Shown here piece by piece: positions 1-14,000 of a stretch of 64,000 nt of DNA. A model generated the notes under the pieces. The model was not told the DNA's origin, did no database searches, and was given only the letters and a program-made list of their open reading frames with translations. The position numbers were made by a program, and so were the translations under genes. The number at the start of each line of letters is the position of its first letter. Positions within the stretch are counted from its first letter, which is position 1. This stretch comes from Lepidonotus clava (lineage: Eukaryota; Annelida; Polychaeta; Phyllodocida; Polynoidae): positions 29,552,792 through 29,616,791 of the forward strand of contig OW387135.1 of assembly GCA_936440205.1 (NCBI GenBank). Direction: 5' to 3'.

Positions 1-213
1 GGCTTTGGGGTTACGCTCGCAAAAACACTAGCAGGTGGTCTCGGTATAGCTGGGTGAATGTTAAAGACCCATAGCCCAACGCACAAGTAATAAAACTCTT
101 ACAAAGAAGCTTTACAGGTATTGCTTACTTGGCCTTCATTGTAAGGAGGGTGAAGGTTAAGTCCACATTGATTTAGAGCTGCTCCCTCCGGCACCATGGC
201 AGCACTTTGACCT

Positions 214-254
214 GCTCTCTATGACGTCATCCAGGCGCTGACGTCATAGAGAGC
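214..254. promoter_or_regulatory. Perfect 16-bp inverted repeat carrying two CRE palindromes
   Basis: GCTCTCTATGACGTCA (214-229) is followed after a 9-nt spacer by its exact reverse complement (239-254). Each arm contains TGACGTCA, the full CRE/ATF site. A CCAACAGGTGGCGCTT stretch starts at 254 and resembles a CTCF core. Regulatory function is inferred; it could also be part of a short inverted-repeat element. Confidence 0.4.
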
Positions 255-1020
255 CAACAGGTGGCGCTTGTTCTGTTTCTAATTTGGGAGTGAGAGCTAT
301 TGAACTTTGTCAGGTGTAAGAGGTACCGTGAGCAGCTCGCCTTTCAGTAGATAGCGCGCGGTTATTTCGAGCTGCACGTGGGGTCACCCGAGGAAACGCC
401 TCGTTCTAGCCAGTTTTAATGGGTCAATGGTGGTGGGGTAGGGGTCGTTAGCTAATTGATGCAAGGTGGATGGGTAGGCCTGATAAAATGATTACTAGAA
501 AGGTGGATATATGTTGTTGGATCGGCGTGCAGTCCCTAGTGAAGACGGGCATAGAAGAGCGGATGGGATGCACTTGTTTAATTGCACTGGCTCACATAAT
601 GTAGGTAGAACTGTATAAATGAACCGTCTGATTATCATCCGTGCTACGCATTATTGATTAAACGTCGCATTCCAACAACGTTATTGTTTCACATTAGCCT
701 AAGTAGATGAAGTGTTGCCATACATATTTTTCATAAAGTTAAGGTTAGACTACTGTTATGCGCAGCTATTTCATAGAACTCACAACATTGTACATTGATA
801 ACTTTGCTTCCACCTGTCCAAAAATCTAGTATGTATCATTAAATAACCCTTTACTATGTCTTTACTATGATATGAATTATATTACTATGGGTGGTAAAAT
901 ATGACTATGAATTAACCAGAAATGTCAAAATGATATTTTTTCCTTTTATTTTTTGAACTGAAATATCTCAGTTAATAATGTAGGAAAAGAAATACAATTT
1001 GGCATGCCTATAGATAATAG

Positions 1021-1198
1021 TCATTTGGAGGGAACCGTGTCTCAGATTCTCTTTTTAGGTCCTAGTTTTGATTTTATGAAATCTAGAAAATGAAGGTGTA
1101 AAAATTGACAAAAAATGACAAAAAGTTGCCCGTTTTTTGTCATAAAAACAAAACTAGGACCTAAATTAAAAATCTGAGACACGGTTCCCTCCAAATGA
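1021..1198. repeat. 178-bp hairpin (MITE-like foldback element)
   Basis: The left arm (1021-1078) and right arm (1138-1198) are near-perfect reverse complements, starting TCATTTGGAGGGAACCGTGT and ending with the complementary string. Small indels separate the inner parts of the arms. No coding capacity. No clear target-site duplication is seen, so the family is unassigned. Confidence 0.7.
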
Positions 1199-1740
1199 AT
1201 GTTATTGACAATACTACCAAGTTTCAAAACTCTAAAAATAATATTTAGTTAAAAATCTGTGTTCAAAAAATAAAAGTGAAAAAATACGATTTTAATTCAT
1301 AATCTCCCAAACTTAGATATACCCTACATCTGTTATATATCAAAATACAAAGACAATTAATAGCTTTCTTATGCTGTATTACATGTTGTAATATCGGCAA
1401 TAGCTACGGAGATATTGCGATTTTAGTAAATTAGTTGATCATCACCATAGTCTAACCTTAAATGAGTTACTATGTCTACAAGAACTAGGCAACATATCTT
1501 CATGAAACGCTTCCTTTCAAATGGCCATAGTGGACCCACAGTATACGAGAAGAATGATTCTTTTCTGGTTAATTCATTGAGAATAATGAGCTTTTCAAAT
1601 CATCCTTATCGTTCTGAGGCGGCCTAGTCTCCATTTCAAGGTCATCGCTGCTATTCACAGGCAACCGAACCAGTAGAAGAAACCTTGGTCTGAGTATGAC
1701 AATTACCCATTTAACCTGTTAACCCTCCTCTCACCCACAG

Positions 1741-2006
1741 AGAAGAAAATGTTGGGACTCCCGCCGTCAGTCTCGGTGACAAAGGACGAGAACGTGAACA
1801 TGCCGCTGCCGCTGGCGGTCACGTTTCCCGAGAGTGGGCCGCTAAATCCGCCTATTATCACCCACACCGCAGCGACCCCTGCCGCCACCCCTCAGGGTTC
1901 GCCGAACGAGGCCTCCACCAACAACAAGGACATGAAAAACAACCTCTCCGTCGCAAGAGCCTTCGATCTGAGTTCACTGTCCATCGACTCGATCGACAAG
2001 AGCTCG
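1741..2006 (+). CDS. Cav3: Cav3 exon: II-III cytoplasmic linker, first exon in window
   Basis: Acceptor follows a pyrimidine-rich tract ending CACCCACAG; donor is TCG|GTAAGA. It enters after the first base of a codon and leaves in phase 0. It encodes a Pro/Thr/Ser-rich linker ending SIDSIDKSS. It joins an exon upstream of the window. Confidence 0.85.
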
Positions 2007-5000
2007 GTAAGATAATTATTATGTTCTGTGTTTTTATTGCCCTTTTTTTGGTTATATACAGGAAAGCATGAGATGATAAGCTACAATTCATTCGGTACCT
2101 GGTTTCGTATTCAATGGGTTGGTGAATAAAATAGGCAGTTTAAGATTGCATTTGTAGGTAGGCCAGGGGCGGATCCAGGAATTCTGGTAAGGGGGGGGGG
2201 GCGCACATATTAAAAAGGGTCCCGGCCAGCCCTCCAAGGTCTTGAGTTTTACATTAGAAAAAACGAAATTTGGTCAAAGGGCCCTATGCGCCCCCCTCTA
2301 AATCCGCCCCTGTAGGCCTATATATATACGTAGTTGGTTGTGAGTTCTAGTTGCGTTCTCTAGACATTCTTAGGGATGATAGGCCTATATTTATTATGGA
2401 TAAATACAATGTCATGTGCATCGCTTATAGCTGACTTGAGCACAAATCAATCGTTCTGTAAATAGTAGCTATAATAGGAATCATAGGGGAAAAGCACATG
2501 ATCAGAAGTTGTAAACCAATCAATCTACTAAATCTATGCTCATGGCGTTTATAAATTGATTATTTGCAGTCTACGCTTAGTGTCAGAAGTTCCCCCAAGC
2601 TGTCTCCTCGCAAAGAGAGCCGGCCCCAGCGCGGGTGGCTGGGTATCCTGAAAAATAGGGAGGACAACAAAAGCTTGGTGGACAGTCAGTCTGACAGCGG
2701 AGACGATGGAGAGGGCGACACGGCCAACAACAACAAAGCTATGCCGAGGAGGAGCTCTACCAATAACTACAGGTGACTACTCTCTCCTACCTGCCTAAGG
2801 TCATGGAAATGTGAATTAACATGTCTATAATACCCTGGTGTTTTTCTCTAATCTCAAGAGGCGACTTTGGCTTTGTTCCTATATATTTATGGTGCTGGAG
2901 AATAGATAAATCTAAATATTGATATGTATTATCATAATGTTATATGGTATAGGCCTACTGTTTTTCATGAACCCTGTTTGGAAGAGGAAAGGTACTGCCT
3001 GATTTTCTAGGGTGTTTCAGTTCCTAACATTTCACGAAGCTTATCATATAAGATAGTCTGATATGACTTCCTTAATTGGATAATCATTATGGAAATGCAG
3101 TAATATATTTGTTTGTCAACCATTAACGCCTAACAGTTGTATAGACTCTTGAAGGACCCTTTGAGCTGCTTCATTACTGAATATAACATGTCTTTTACTA
3201 CTCATGAAATGAACACCGCCCAAGATTGGTCTCGAAGGTCAACTCTAAGGTTTTCCCTATTCACTTTGAGCATGACACATCCTTCAAACCGAGAAGCCAA
3301 ACACAGAATAATATTTTAAATTCTGCAAGAGCGGCGCAATCAGATATATCCAAATCTTTTGAATAGGTAGCAGCGCTTTTTGAAATGCCATGTCCTATAC
3401 ATAAACGAACAATGCATATATTCTCCTGGAATGAAATCAACAAAATGTTGGACATAATATTGAAGTACAATTTTATACACAAATTACATTTTATGAAATA
3501 AGTAGATAGCATCATGTCTTTGCTTTCATTCAAGCCTTTTGTAAACAGAATCATTCTATTCATTTTATTACGACGATTCTGTACTTTTGATTTCCCTTTC
3601 CATTCAATTACAAAATATTAAATTCAGTTCCCTTTTGAACCTATTTCCTTTGGTTTGGTTCTTTCATTGTGACAAACTTCGGATATCGGGGTTGTAGATA
3701 CTCTGCAGCTTCCATCTAGCTGGTGTTTGCCGCATAGCTGTCATACAATATCCGCACTGAAATGTGAGCCTCATAAGCAGTTGAGAACAATACACCTGTC
3801 TAATTATTACACCTGTCAATCCAACTCGACTAACATGTTGAAATAACTGTATGTGCTATATTCACAATCTATTGTAGTTCGCTCAGCATTGCAATTTACT
3901 CTCAGTAAAAGTTATACATAAAGCAGGCACCTGTAACCAGACTGACTAATTAGAATTGAAACAGTGTAAACTGCAATCTAAAGCTTGTCTGACAGATGGA
4001 AAGCTTTTGCTACCACAGCAATGACTCATTCATATATTATATCCAAAGAGAAATTTATCGCAATCTGACACAGATCTAAACCTGTCATTTGGGACAATAT
4101 TGCCATGTGTATTCTGATCAGGTTGAGTTTTAATCTAAAAGAGATACCCTTTAAAGCTCTTGGAAGGGTACTTACTATTAATAATGTGGTAATGAAATAG
4201 ACTTGATAGCAAAAGTTTTCCATCCACATGATGTACTAAACAGCCTATACTTATCAAAGCCTCTATGTGCTTTCTCTCTCTCCCTCTAGCTACTCTGTTA
4301 CCTATATTTTCAGGTACGCATTTTGCTTGACTATTTTGCCATGACATATTACTATACGTCTTGGCTGATGTATTCATTAAATATACACCATATTCCCACA
4401 AGAATTTCCAACTTCAAAATCTAATGTCATCCTCTTCTGGTTCATCCCCGGAGAACCATGTCACCTGGCAAGGTGACCTCCAGACCATCGCCTTACACCT
4501 CCAGTACATTGCATCCACAACCACTTTCCTACTCCATCCTCTCCAACATAGAACCTACCACATCAACACAACCCTTTCACATACAACACCCGCAGAACAC
4601 AAGTCAGCTGACTTGACACCCTTCACACCTAGGTACCGCAGGTAGTACAGGTATCCCATGGCAGAGTAGGGGCGTATGCTACTTTTTTCACTATTATTTT
4701 TAGCCTTGATATATCACCAGTGATTCTCTCTTTTTTGACAGTTTGCCACACCCCGTGCAGGCCGCCCGCTATATGGTCCTAGAGGTTCCCTCCAGCATAC
4801 AAGAATCATACAAATACTCATTAATTTACACTAGCCGGCCAGTGACTCCCCTTAGCCCTCCTCCACATAGGTAGACTCAATGTTTTACTGGTTTTATACC
4901 TTGTTCTCTATCTCTACCTCCACAACCTTTGTGTCTTTGTATGACTTTATCCCCTATTTTTGGATATGAATATGCATGACCCAAACGGTGATTGGTTGAT

Positions 5001-8000
5001 ATATTTGGCCTGATGAATCTGATTGGCTAACTAGTGGGTTTCCCTGATTGGTTGTTTAGGTGGAAATCTTATGGAACCAACGATTTATTTTTTTAATTTA
5101 ATTTCAAGCAAAGTGTGACGTTGGCTTGTTTCAACATTTAGATGATTGACCATAGAGTGGAGTTGTATGGCCTTTGTTACTTTATTCAATTATGTTGTTA
5201 TTAGTACTGATGACTTGATTTTACTTGCGTTTTTGCGCGACTGCCACTATAATCTATCTTATCTATTCACATTTTGATTAGGTTCAAAAATATTTAAAAT
5301 GTAATATAAAACGACTATGCGAAAATTAGGTAAAAATTGCTTGGTTTACTTTTACATGGGGAGTTAAAGAAAAAAATGCATATCATATCCCTGAATATGT
5401 TTGACCATATACATATAAATGTTGTGAGGAATGGATTTGATTCAGCTGAACCATCCAAAGGACCTCCGCCCCACACATCCCATATAACTCTTCATACCCA
5501 TCTCTTTCCTCTGACGGTATCCCCCTGTATATAAATCCACCACCTGTACGTCAATAATGTCATCCCCTTTACGTGTAACAGGGAATTAGCTAAGGTCTGA
5601 CTTTCATCTGTTTAGGATAACACACTTCAACTCCACACAACTTTACACACTTCTCCACACTAACCTTCTCTCCCCAGAAATGGAACAACCAAAACATTCA
5701 TCCCCCCATCCTTTTGATATAGCATGATATTATATTGATATCTAAACTAGTTTTCATTTGAAATCCTCCAAAATCAAGGCTTAGCGATTGGTAACAGAAT
5801 AGTATTGAATGAATGTAGAACAATAGAGCTTTTTAGCAAAAGTAAGGTACTTAATGTTAAAACATTTCCACTAGCTTCCATTATAAGTTCATTTGATTTC
5901 ATTTTCTTTCGAGTTTATATTACGACAAAGGAATGTAGTGTCTTGCAAATATCTTGTATTGCTTTCGTTTTTGAATGCATTGGCATGTCGTTACCATGAG
6001 GCAATTTCATGAATGCTTTGAAAATTTCTTATATTTTTTTTTATTTACAAACCTTTTTCATAGACTCTCATTCCTACAACATGAAGGCATCCGTTAGTTT
6101 TAAGAAGTGTCGGCATTTGGGGGACCTAGATATGAAAGTGCCTCCACTGTGTATCATAATATGTTGTAATCCGTTCGATACCACGACAACACAAAGATGA
6201 ACATTGTTGAAATACTTTAACACGTTTGCAACAGAGCTGTATTGATCATGAACGAAATAGCTTTACAATTATATGTATGTCAGATAGTCATATTTCATAA
6301 CTTGTAATTAAATGTGTCTATTAAGTCTAGAAATATTCCGGATGATTATGTATATTGTTACATAATATACTTTGTTGTCGTGGTTCTTGGATGTTAACTG
6401 CTGGATATACTGTGATATTAAGTATTTCGTAACCATTGTATTTCATAATAGGCTAATTATGTGTCACAACTGTAGTAGTCTTGACCCCGGTAGCCAATAT
6501 TGTTTACAATTAAGACAGTTAAGATGATTCCCGCCCTCTCCTCCTACGGTGTTATTTCATTTTCATGAGTGATTTTCAAGGCATGCCAGACTAGCCAATA
6601 AATTAAATTTGTGATGTGTTCTGGTTCGATAATTGCATGGAAATGTTTGCAGTAATGCATCTGCATAATCTTCACACCTAAGTGAACAGAGAGACACTAA
6701 TCATGTTCTGTTAATCCATATGCAGTATCTAATGATTAAAATAATCATGCTGTTCTAACTTCAAGTGGTAACATTGCGTTACAAGCATGTTCTGCGTTAT
6801 CCAGTTTCAATGCGTTTGATATCATTTGATATGCGCTACTGTCTAAGCCTAATTAACCCTCGTAATGAGCGTCAACTATAGCTTCTTATTCACCTAATGA
6901 ATACCAGTTTTGCAGTAGAAGGCAAAATGATTAACCCTTCTACAACAAACAGTTGTTTTTCCTCTATATATTGGCATCAATAGATAGCATTCTAATAAAA
7001 GCATGTTGAATGATTACCGCATGCGACTGCCGTAAGTAAGTGCAACTTGACAAATAGAAAACTCGATTCTGTTCTTTGTGCACCGTGATTTGACTCTAAT
7101 TTCTTGCCTGCGGGACTTTGGGCCTAGATGTTCCGGCAAGCCTAACATGTGAAGATTTTCTTTCGCTGATTATTTCAGCGACTGCAATGGCCACGCCCCG
7201 CTTAATAACCAGCGCACGCTTAGCCCGCAGAACTCGATCAAGAGTTATCACACGCTAAGTCCGCGCAATTCTATCAAGAGTCACCAGAGCCTGAGTCGGC
7301 AGAACTCACTCAGCAGTCGAGGATGCAGTAGACAAAACTCCTTCAGTCTTAGCCGCCAGAATTCCATCAACAGCCACCGCACGCTTAGTCCGCAGAACTC
7401 CATAGGGAGTGGAGCCCCTAAGGACGAGTATAAGCCCAACAACCTGACGGGCACCCCCGACATTAAAAACCCCGAAGACCCCGACAAAGAGGAAGATACG
7501 GAGCTCGACGAGGAAAGGGTTCGTAGGCAATAATGCAAATTGAATGGCTTTTCGAGAAAGAGTATGATAATGATAACCATCCCTGTGTGGAGAACCACCG
7601 CTATTCCCCTAGGGTGCAATCTGTATGGAAAGTAATGTTTTTAGATAATATCTATGTTATCTATAAGTAGCCACAATTAATGTAGTCTCAATATTTGGCG
7701 ATTTCAGTTTCTTACATTTTTTTCCTTCTTTTTTTGCATATTTTGATGGAAAAGAATATATTTTTCTCCATGCCTCATGGTCAAAAAGTCGGAAGCATAA
7801 CGGATAAAAAAAAATCGAAAGTCCCTATCAATGTGCAACATTAAAAGAAGCTTCTAATGAATGCGTATTCAATTATGGCACGTGTGATTATCTCTATCCA
7901 ATCTTCTCATTTCAGCAATGTCCATGCAAATTCTGCCCTGAGCCAACGGGCATTCTGTACCGACGCCGTCACTACCCGCTATATGTCATACCACCCGACT

Positions 8001-11000
8001 GCCTACTAAGAAGGAAATGTCGCTACCTCATAGAACAGAAGTGGTTCGATTATACAGTGCTCTTTTTCATTGCTCTTAACTGCATTACACTTGCCATGGA
8101 AAGACCAGATATTCCAAAAGGCAGCATGGTGAGTATACACTATTATAAAGAATTATTCCGATTCAGTAATATAGTTTTTATAAGTGAAATCATCTGCAAT
8201 AGATAGCATCAGGCCTCTGATGCTTTGTTGATTTGCATTTCACGCTTGAGATTTTGTTTACGAGAAACGGGTGCTGAAATGGATATATGACGGCCACTGC
8301 CTCGTTAGTGCAAAGGGTGGTGCACTGATATCGAATTGAGGTCAGCTTGCAATATTCCCACAGCCATAGAGCCTGATGGATGATGTTTATCTTGAAGCCA
8401 TTCAATGAATTATCCTTTATTGTCAGTCTGACATGTTAGTATTAATCTTTTGTCTGACATGTTAGTATTAATCTCTTGTTAGCATAAATGAAACACAAAT
8501 ATTTTTCTAAAGTATCACAATTGAAATTTTCTGATATTAGGTGACTGTTGATGCTGTTCATTGCCTGACTATCTTAGAATATAACTCGAAGTTAAGTTGA
8601 TTAGACTTAAAGCCAAATTAGAAGAAGGGCGGCAATATCATCGCTATTGATTGCTGTTTGCTTCGTATAGAGCTTTTTGTAATACCTTGTCAAATCCTCT
8701 TTGAGTTGTTAGTGTGACAGGAAAGGTGAATAATTGATTATGTTTTCACCTCCTCTAGTCCCAATGGCTGACAAGACCATTTTTCTTATGCTTCTTTTAT
8801 TGCAGACTAATTGTCACATATTTGATTACACTTTTTAGTCTGTGTCCTAGATAATAAAGGGCTTGTGGCATCTACACCAAAGAAAGCCGATGCATCATAA
8901 GAACCAAGTCAGGATAGATATTAAATGCAGCCCATGGACCCTCTAATGCATCTCCTTTTATTAGTCTTAATAAAACGCTAATTATTGTCTTCTTTTATCT
9001 TTCCAGGAGAGGAAATTTCTCACGTTTGCCAACTACATGTTCACGTTGATATTTGCATTTGAAATGGCGGTCAAGGTAAGGATTAATATCAATTACATAG
9101 ATGTAAACCCTTGTATTAGAGTCCATAGAAGATAAGTCAATGATAGGAGGAATGTTTTACTAACAAACAGATAACAGGTAATTAAACTTGGACACAGTAA
9201 ACATATATTTATCTATCATCCCCTTAAAATAGGAGGTCCGATCAGCTCAGGAGCAGGTGAGCAAGTGATTCGAAACCGTTGAGCTGGCAGTTTATATAGT
9301 CCCATGACAACAAATGCCTGTTGCCATGGTTCAAACATGACAACCACTCTGCGTCCATGGTCGATAGTTGCGAAATAAAGCAAGTTTTGTTTAAAATCAT
9401 AATACCTACGTAAATGAATGATGACTTGCATGTAACCTTCATCTCCCATCTTACCCCACACCACCTAGGTGATCGCCGCGGGTTTTGTGCTAGGACGCCA
9501 CACCTACCTGAAAAGTGGCTGGAACGTCATGGACGGCTTCCTCGTCTTCATTTCCATCATTGACATCTTCATCTCGCTCACAGCATCCAGCAGTCCGAGG
9601 ATCTTTGGCATCCTCCGCGTCTTCCGTCTCCTCCGGACACTCAGACCATTAAGGTACTTGGCTAATTATCTTCATTATTATCATAATCATTAGGGAGTTC
9701 TAGTAACGCAAAAGTATCCCATTTCCTTAACGCGCCATGTGTCCTCTCTTGGTATTCACAATTCATTCCAATAATTTTCCTCAGAAATACAGTGCAATAT
9801 TGTTCCGAGATACCTTTTTATATCGGTAGCCTTATGGTATTGGAAGGTATGAATTAGGATTTATCTGCCACCAGCTTTCAGTAAAGGAAAATATCGACAT
9901 GGCATAGAATATCATAAGTATATCCTTATACCGCTACTTTACGTTTGTATAAAATAGTCTCTTAATCTGTTAATTACTGTGTCAAACGTATGATTATCAT
10001 ATTTTTTTATACCAAAAGTCTAAATTTTGAGGTCTAATTTAAAGCACCAGTTTAAATCGGCGCCTGTGATTCATGATAAGAAACATCCGAATTGATATAA
10101 CGAAATTGCATCAGCGATAGTATTTCTGCTGGCCATGCGTCAGTCGTCAGGTTTACTGTGAAGAAGTGCTGACAATGTGTCATCAGGGGGGTATGGTAGA
10201 CTGTAGATGGGTATGTTCCCTGTGTTGACGTTCTCATTTCTCTCCCTCTCTAACAGAGTGATTAGTCGGGCGCCGGGACTGAAGCTCGTCGTGCAAACTC
10301 TCCTGTCCTCTCTCCGCCCCATCGGAAACATCGTTCTTATTTGTTGTACATTCTTCATCATCTTTGGCATTCTCGGTGTTCAGGTGAGGCGCAGCTTGGC
10401 ACTAATTAGGCCTATAGACCCCACTATCTGGATTTAGATTTGTTATCTCTAAGAAGGCTGATGGTATTCTAGGACACGGAATTTCATCATATTATGTACA
10501 CATTTGGATGTTTTACTTAAAAATCAACTGCTAAACCTCAGACTATGATAGATGTTGTATATTCTACAGCCAATTAATTGATTTATCTAGTTCACTAGAA
10601 CTATTTTCATGAATATCTAAAATATTTGAAGATGTATATTTTACCATGATGGAACTTGCTCATGTAAGCCAATTGGATTAAATGTTTTCAAATGAAATCC
10701 GCTTTAAATGCCAAGAAAACTAATAGCATCTAATACTGATTAATTAGGCATATGGAGAGCGAAATGAGGTATTAATGTGGTTCGTCCCACTAATTAGACA
10801 CTAGGATTTTGTTCTTGTTTAATCCTAACTGCCGCGGGATTCCTAAGACCATGCTATAATTAGATGTTGTATTTCTTTCAGTTGTTTAAAGGGACATTTT
10901 ACTACTGTGAGGGGCCAGACGTTCACGATGTTAAAAACAAAACAGACTGTATCAACAAAGGGCCACCGTTTAGATGGGTTAATCGAAAATATAATTTTGA

Positions 11001-14000
11001 TAATCTTGGTCAGGTAAGTAATTGGCCATTCTTTTGTCTCTTCCTCAGTTTCAATTCAATTGTATCATAATTTGGTAAACTAAAAAGTCTTCCAATTAGC
11101 AATCTTGTGTATCCCTTTCAATATAATGAAAACAGTTACTCTTTGACAAACCTTAATTTTTGCCAAACCACAATTTCTCTCTCATGACTTGTTTTGTTTG
11201 ATACGTATTCTGGAAATAAATATACCGTAACATAATTGATTAGGTAATTATCAGACCAAGTTACTGTACAAAGCTTACTTATAACCAGGTAACATTTTTA
11301 AGAGAAGTCTACACAGACTATCTTTGTAATCATGGATACCATGCTGCCCTTTGATAATCTTAACCTGTTTGATTTTATTTCAGGCACTCATGGCCCTATT
11401 TGTACTTGCATCCAAAGACGGTTGGGTAAATATCATGTACACGGGCCTTGACGCAGTCGGTGTCGACCAACAGGTAAGGCAGACATTCGTCCATAAGTAT
11501 TTTTTTAAATTAATTTGATTTAACTTATATATATTTAATTCATTTTAATTCGTTTAAATCATTTATTTGAAACGTGTCTAAATGACAATATTTCTGACGA
11601 TTATCTTGTTGTAATGTACCATTTGTAATCATACGAATATAAATTATGCAGTTGTTTATAAAACAGCATGGTTTAAACTTGTAAATCAATCAATTTGCCG
11701 TGTAACCTGAGAAAGAAATCCACGTGTCTACTGTAAAATACGATGTCAGTAGCATTGTAAAGCACCATTTCATTAACAACCTTACCTTTTCTAGTTTACC
11801 CAAATTTAATGTTTCAAAATCATTCTATTTTGCAGCCTGTCGAAAACTACTCTGAGTGGCGTCTGTTTTACTTCATCTCGTTCTTGCTGCTTGTCGGCTT
11901 CTTTGTGCTCAACATGTTCGTCGGGGTTGTCGTTGAGAACTTTCACAAGTGCCGAGAGAGTCAGGAGCAAGAGGAGCGCGCGCGGCGTGCAGCGAAGCGG
12001 GCCAAAAAGCTGGACAAGAAGCGGCGAAGTATGGGAGATAACGCCTCGAGCACTGAAAGTGTCTCGGATGGTTGGTATAGTGTTACTGAGTCTGGCGCCA
12101 CCCTAACAAGGCTCTACTGACTACCCAGGAGGTAGAAAGCCACCCTGCAACCTCACCTAACTTTAACGAAAAAAGAAAGATTTTTCAAAATTTGTTTTGT
12201 GATGCTTTTTAATTTTCAAGCGATTTTTTTAACTTTCAAACGATTTGGATCGCCTGCTACATATATTTGTAGCGTGTATATATTATATATAAGTGGGTGT
12301 AAGGTGAAATTATTTACATCACATTTTGGTGTTATTCTGTTATCACCTAATTTCCTTAAGTGTGTATTTCGGGTTTGACTAACATATTTTTGACCACCTC
12401 ATTTGATATTTCATTTTGACAAACGCTCTTTCCAGATGAACAAGATGAGCCGGGTATTAGTGAATACCGATTTTATTTACGCTTCATCTAATCATACTAA
12501 TGCTAAAAAGTGCAAATTGACAAATGAAGAAATTGCAGAATGTGATTTACCTGCATTGTGACAATATATCAAAATCAAAAACGCTTCAAAATACGAAGAA
12601 CATTGAAAGCCTTGTTATGAAATTTTAATCAAACCCTTTCGTTTTTCATATATTCGGTATCGTATGCACATATAGTAACCGTCAGTTCATTCACCTATTT
12701 TATTATTGTCACAATTTCTGTGCATGTGTTTTTAATTGACCTGCTTTTAGGTCACCATATTGGCCAACATGATATTCTGCCTTTGCCATGGCTTTCATTG
12801 ACGTGTTGTCATTACGTAGCTCCTTTGCAATTATTAGCCGAACTACCTATAGTTAATGTCTTATTGCTTGAACAACGCCAAAATGAGAATGAATAGATAA
12901 TAATATTAGCGAATGAAAATATAGCCGGTGGATTGCTCTATAGGGTTAAGTCTATAATGGTATTGTTAAGCTAATACAATAGTTTTTGGCGTTGTTATGG
13001 CAACGACATGGCGGTGCTTTTTCCCAGCACTTTCGTTATGGCATTTGGTCCAAGTTGTGATTTCAGTCCTTTGATTAGACCCTACCAACAAACAAAACAT
13101 ACAGAGAAAACAGAAGGTTACGGATCCATACGCAACAACAATATTATCACCCTTTGGGATAAACATTATACTTTTAGGGCAACATGTTTCTCTATGTTAC
13201 TGACAGCCATGATAATGTGGAAGATAAAAACAAGATATATTGTAACAATAATTATGTAATATATTAAATCTTGAATAACAAAGGAATTTTCAGCATACTT
13301 TTCATTACATAAACAGTAGAACATGATTGTTTACCTTAATCAAATCCAACACAGACATAAGTATTCACATGCTGACATGGAACACTTTGAATTCATAAAT
13401 AGAAATATGAGATCATAGTCTTCATTACAGAAGAATACACCTCCAAAGCTCCAACTTATAACAATCAGTAATAATAGCACTAGTCATCACCAGCCTGAAA
13501 ACGACATTTCTGCCGATCGTGTTCTCTTCTCTTTCTATATAATATATTTCCCTTACTGTGTTCATCTCCTCTTCCCCTTAAACACTTCCTCGTCTTCTCT
13601 GTTCTGTTCTGGATCTCCAAACTCGTCCCTGATACTTACTTATCCACTTGGTTAAGATTAAGAGCATACCAAGTCACTTGCCGTTGGTTATGGTCATTCA
13701 GTGTTGTAAGTTACTAGTTTTAGACATGGTCGTATCATAACCAAAGATACGAACATGACTGTATACAATACTCTCCTATTTATCAGCCAAGAACTGAGAA
13801 CCAAAAATACTAACATCGTTTTCAAGACAACCCTAGAAATACCCATCTCCACTAACAGTTTCAACAACAATCTTGAATGCCCCCCCTGAAATTGGTACCC
13901 CATTATTTTATAAAGTTTATATTTTCATGTTAGTGCCATGGTTAGAACCCCGTTTCCGTTTGATGTTGTCTGGTACCCCTAGTCGTCTTGTACATAGTAC

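Larger units (their letters stand above)
1..1740. other. Intron upstream of first visible Cav3 exon
   Basis: AT-rich sequence with no supported exon. It contains a 41-bp inverted repeat with two CRE-type palindromes near position 214 and a MITE-like hairpin at 1021-1198, both listed separately. Confidence 0.6.
2773..7178. other. Cav3 intron, 4.4 kb
   Basis: Mostly AT-rich, with C-rich patches around 4400-4870 and 5450-5700. It holds the two candidate cassette exons listed. Nothing else is recognised. Confidence 0.6.

Noticed and set aside
12071-12120. Read-through of a Cav3 donor giving an early stop
   Set aside because: The donor is used in the in-frame model and the extension has no conserved sequence; no evidence for a truncated isoform.
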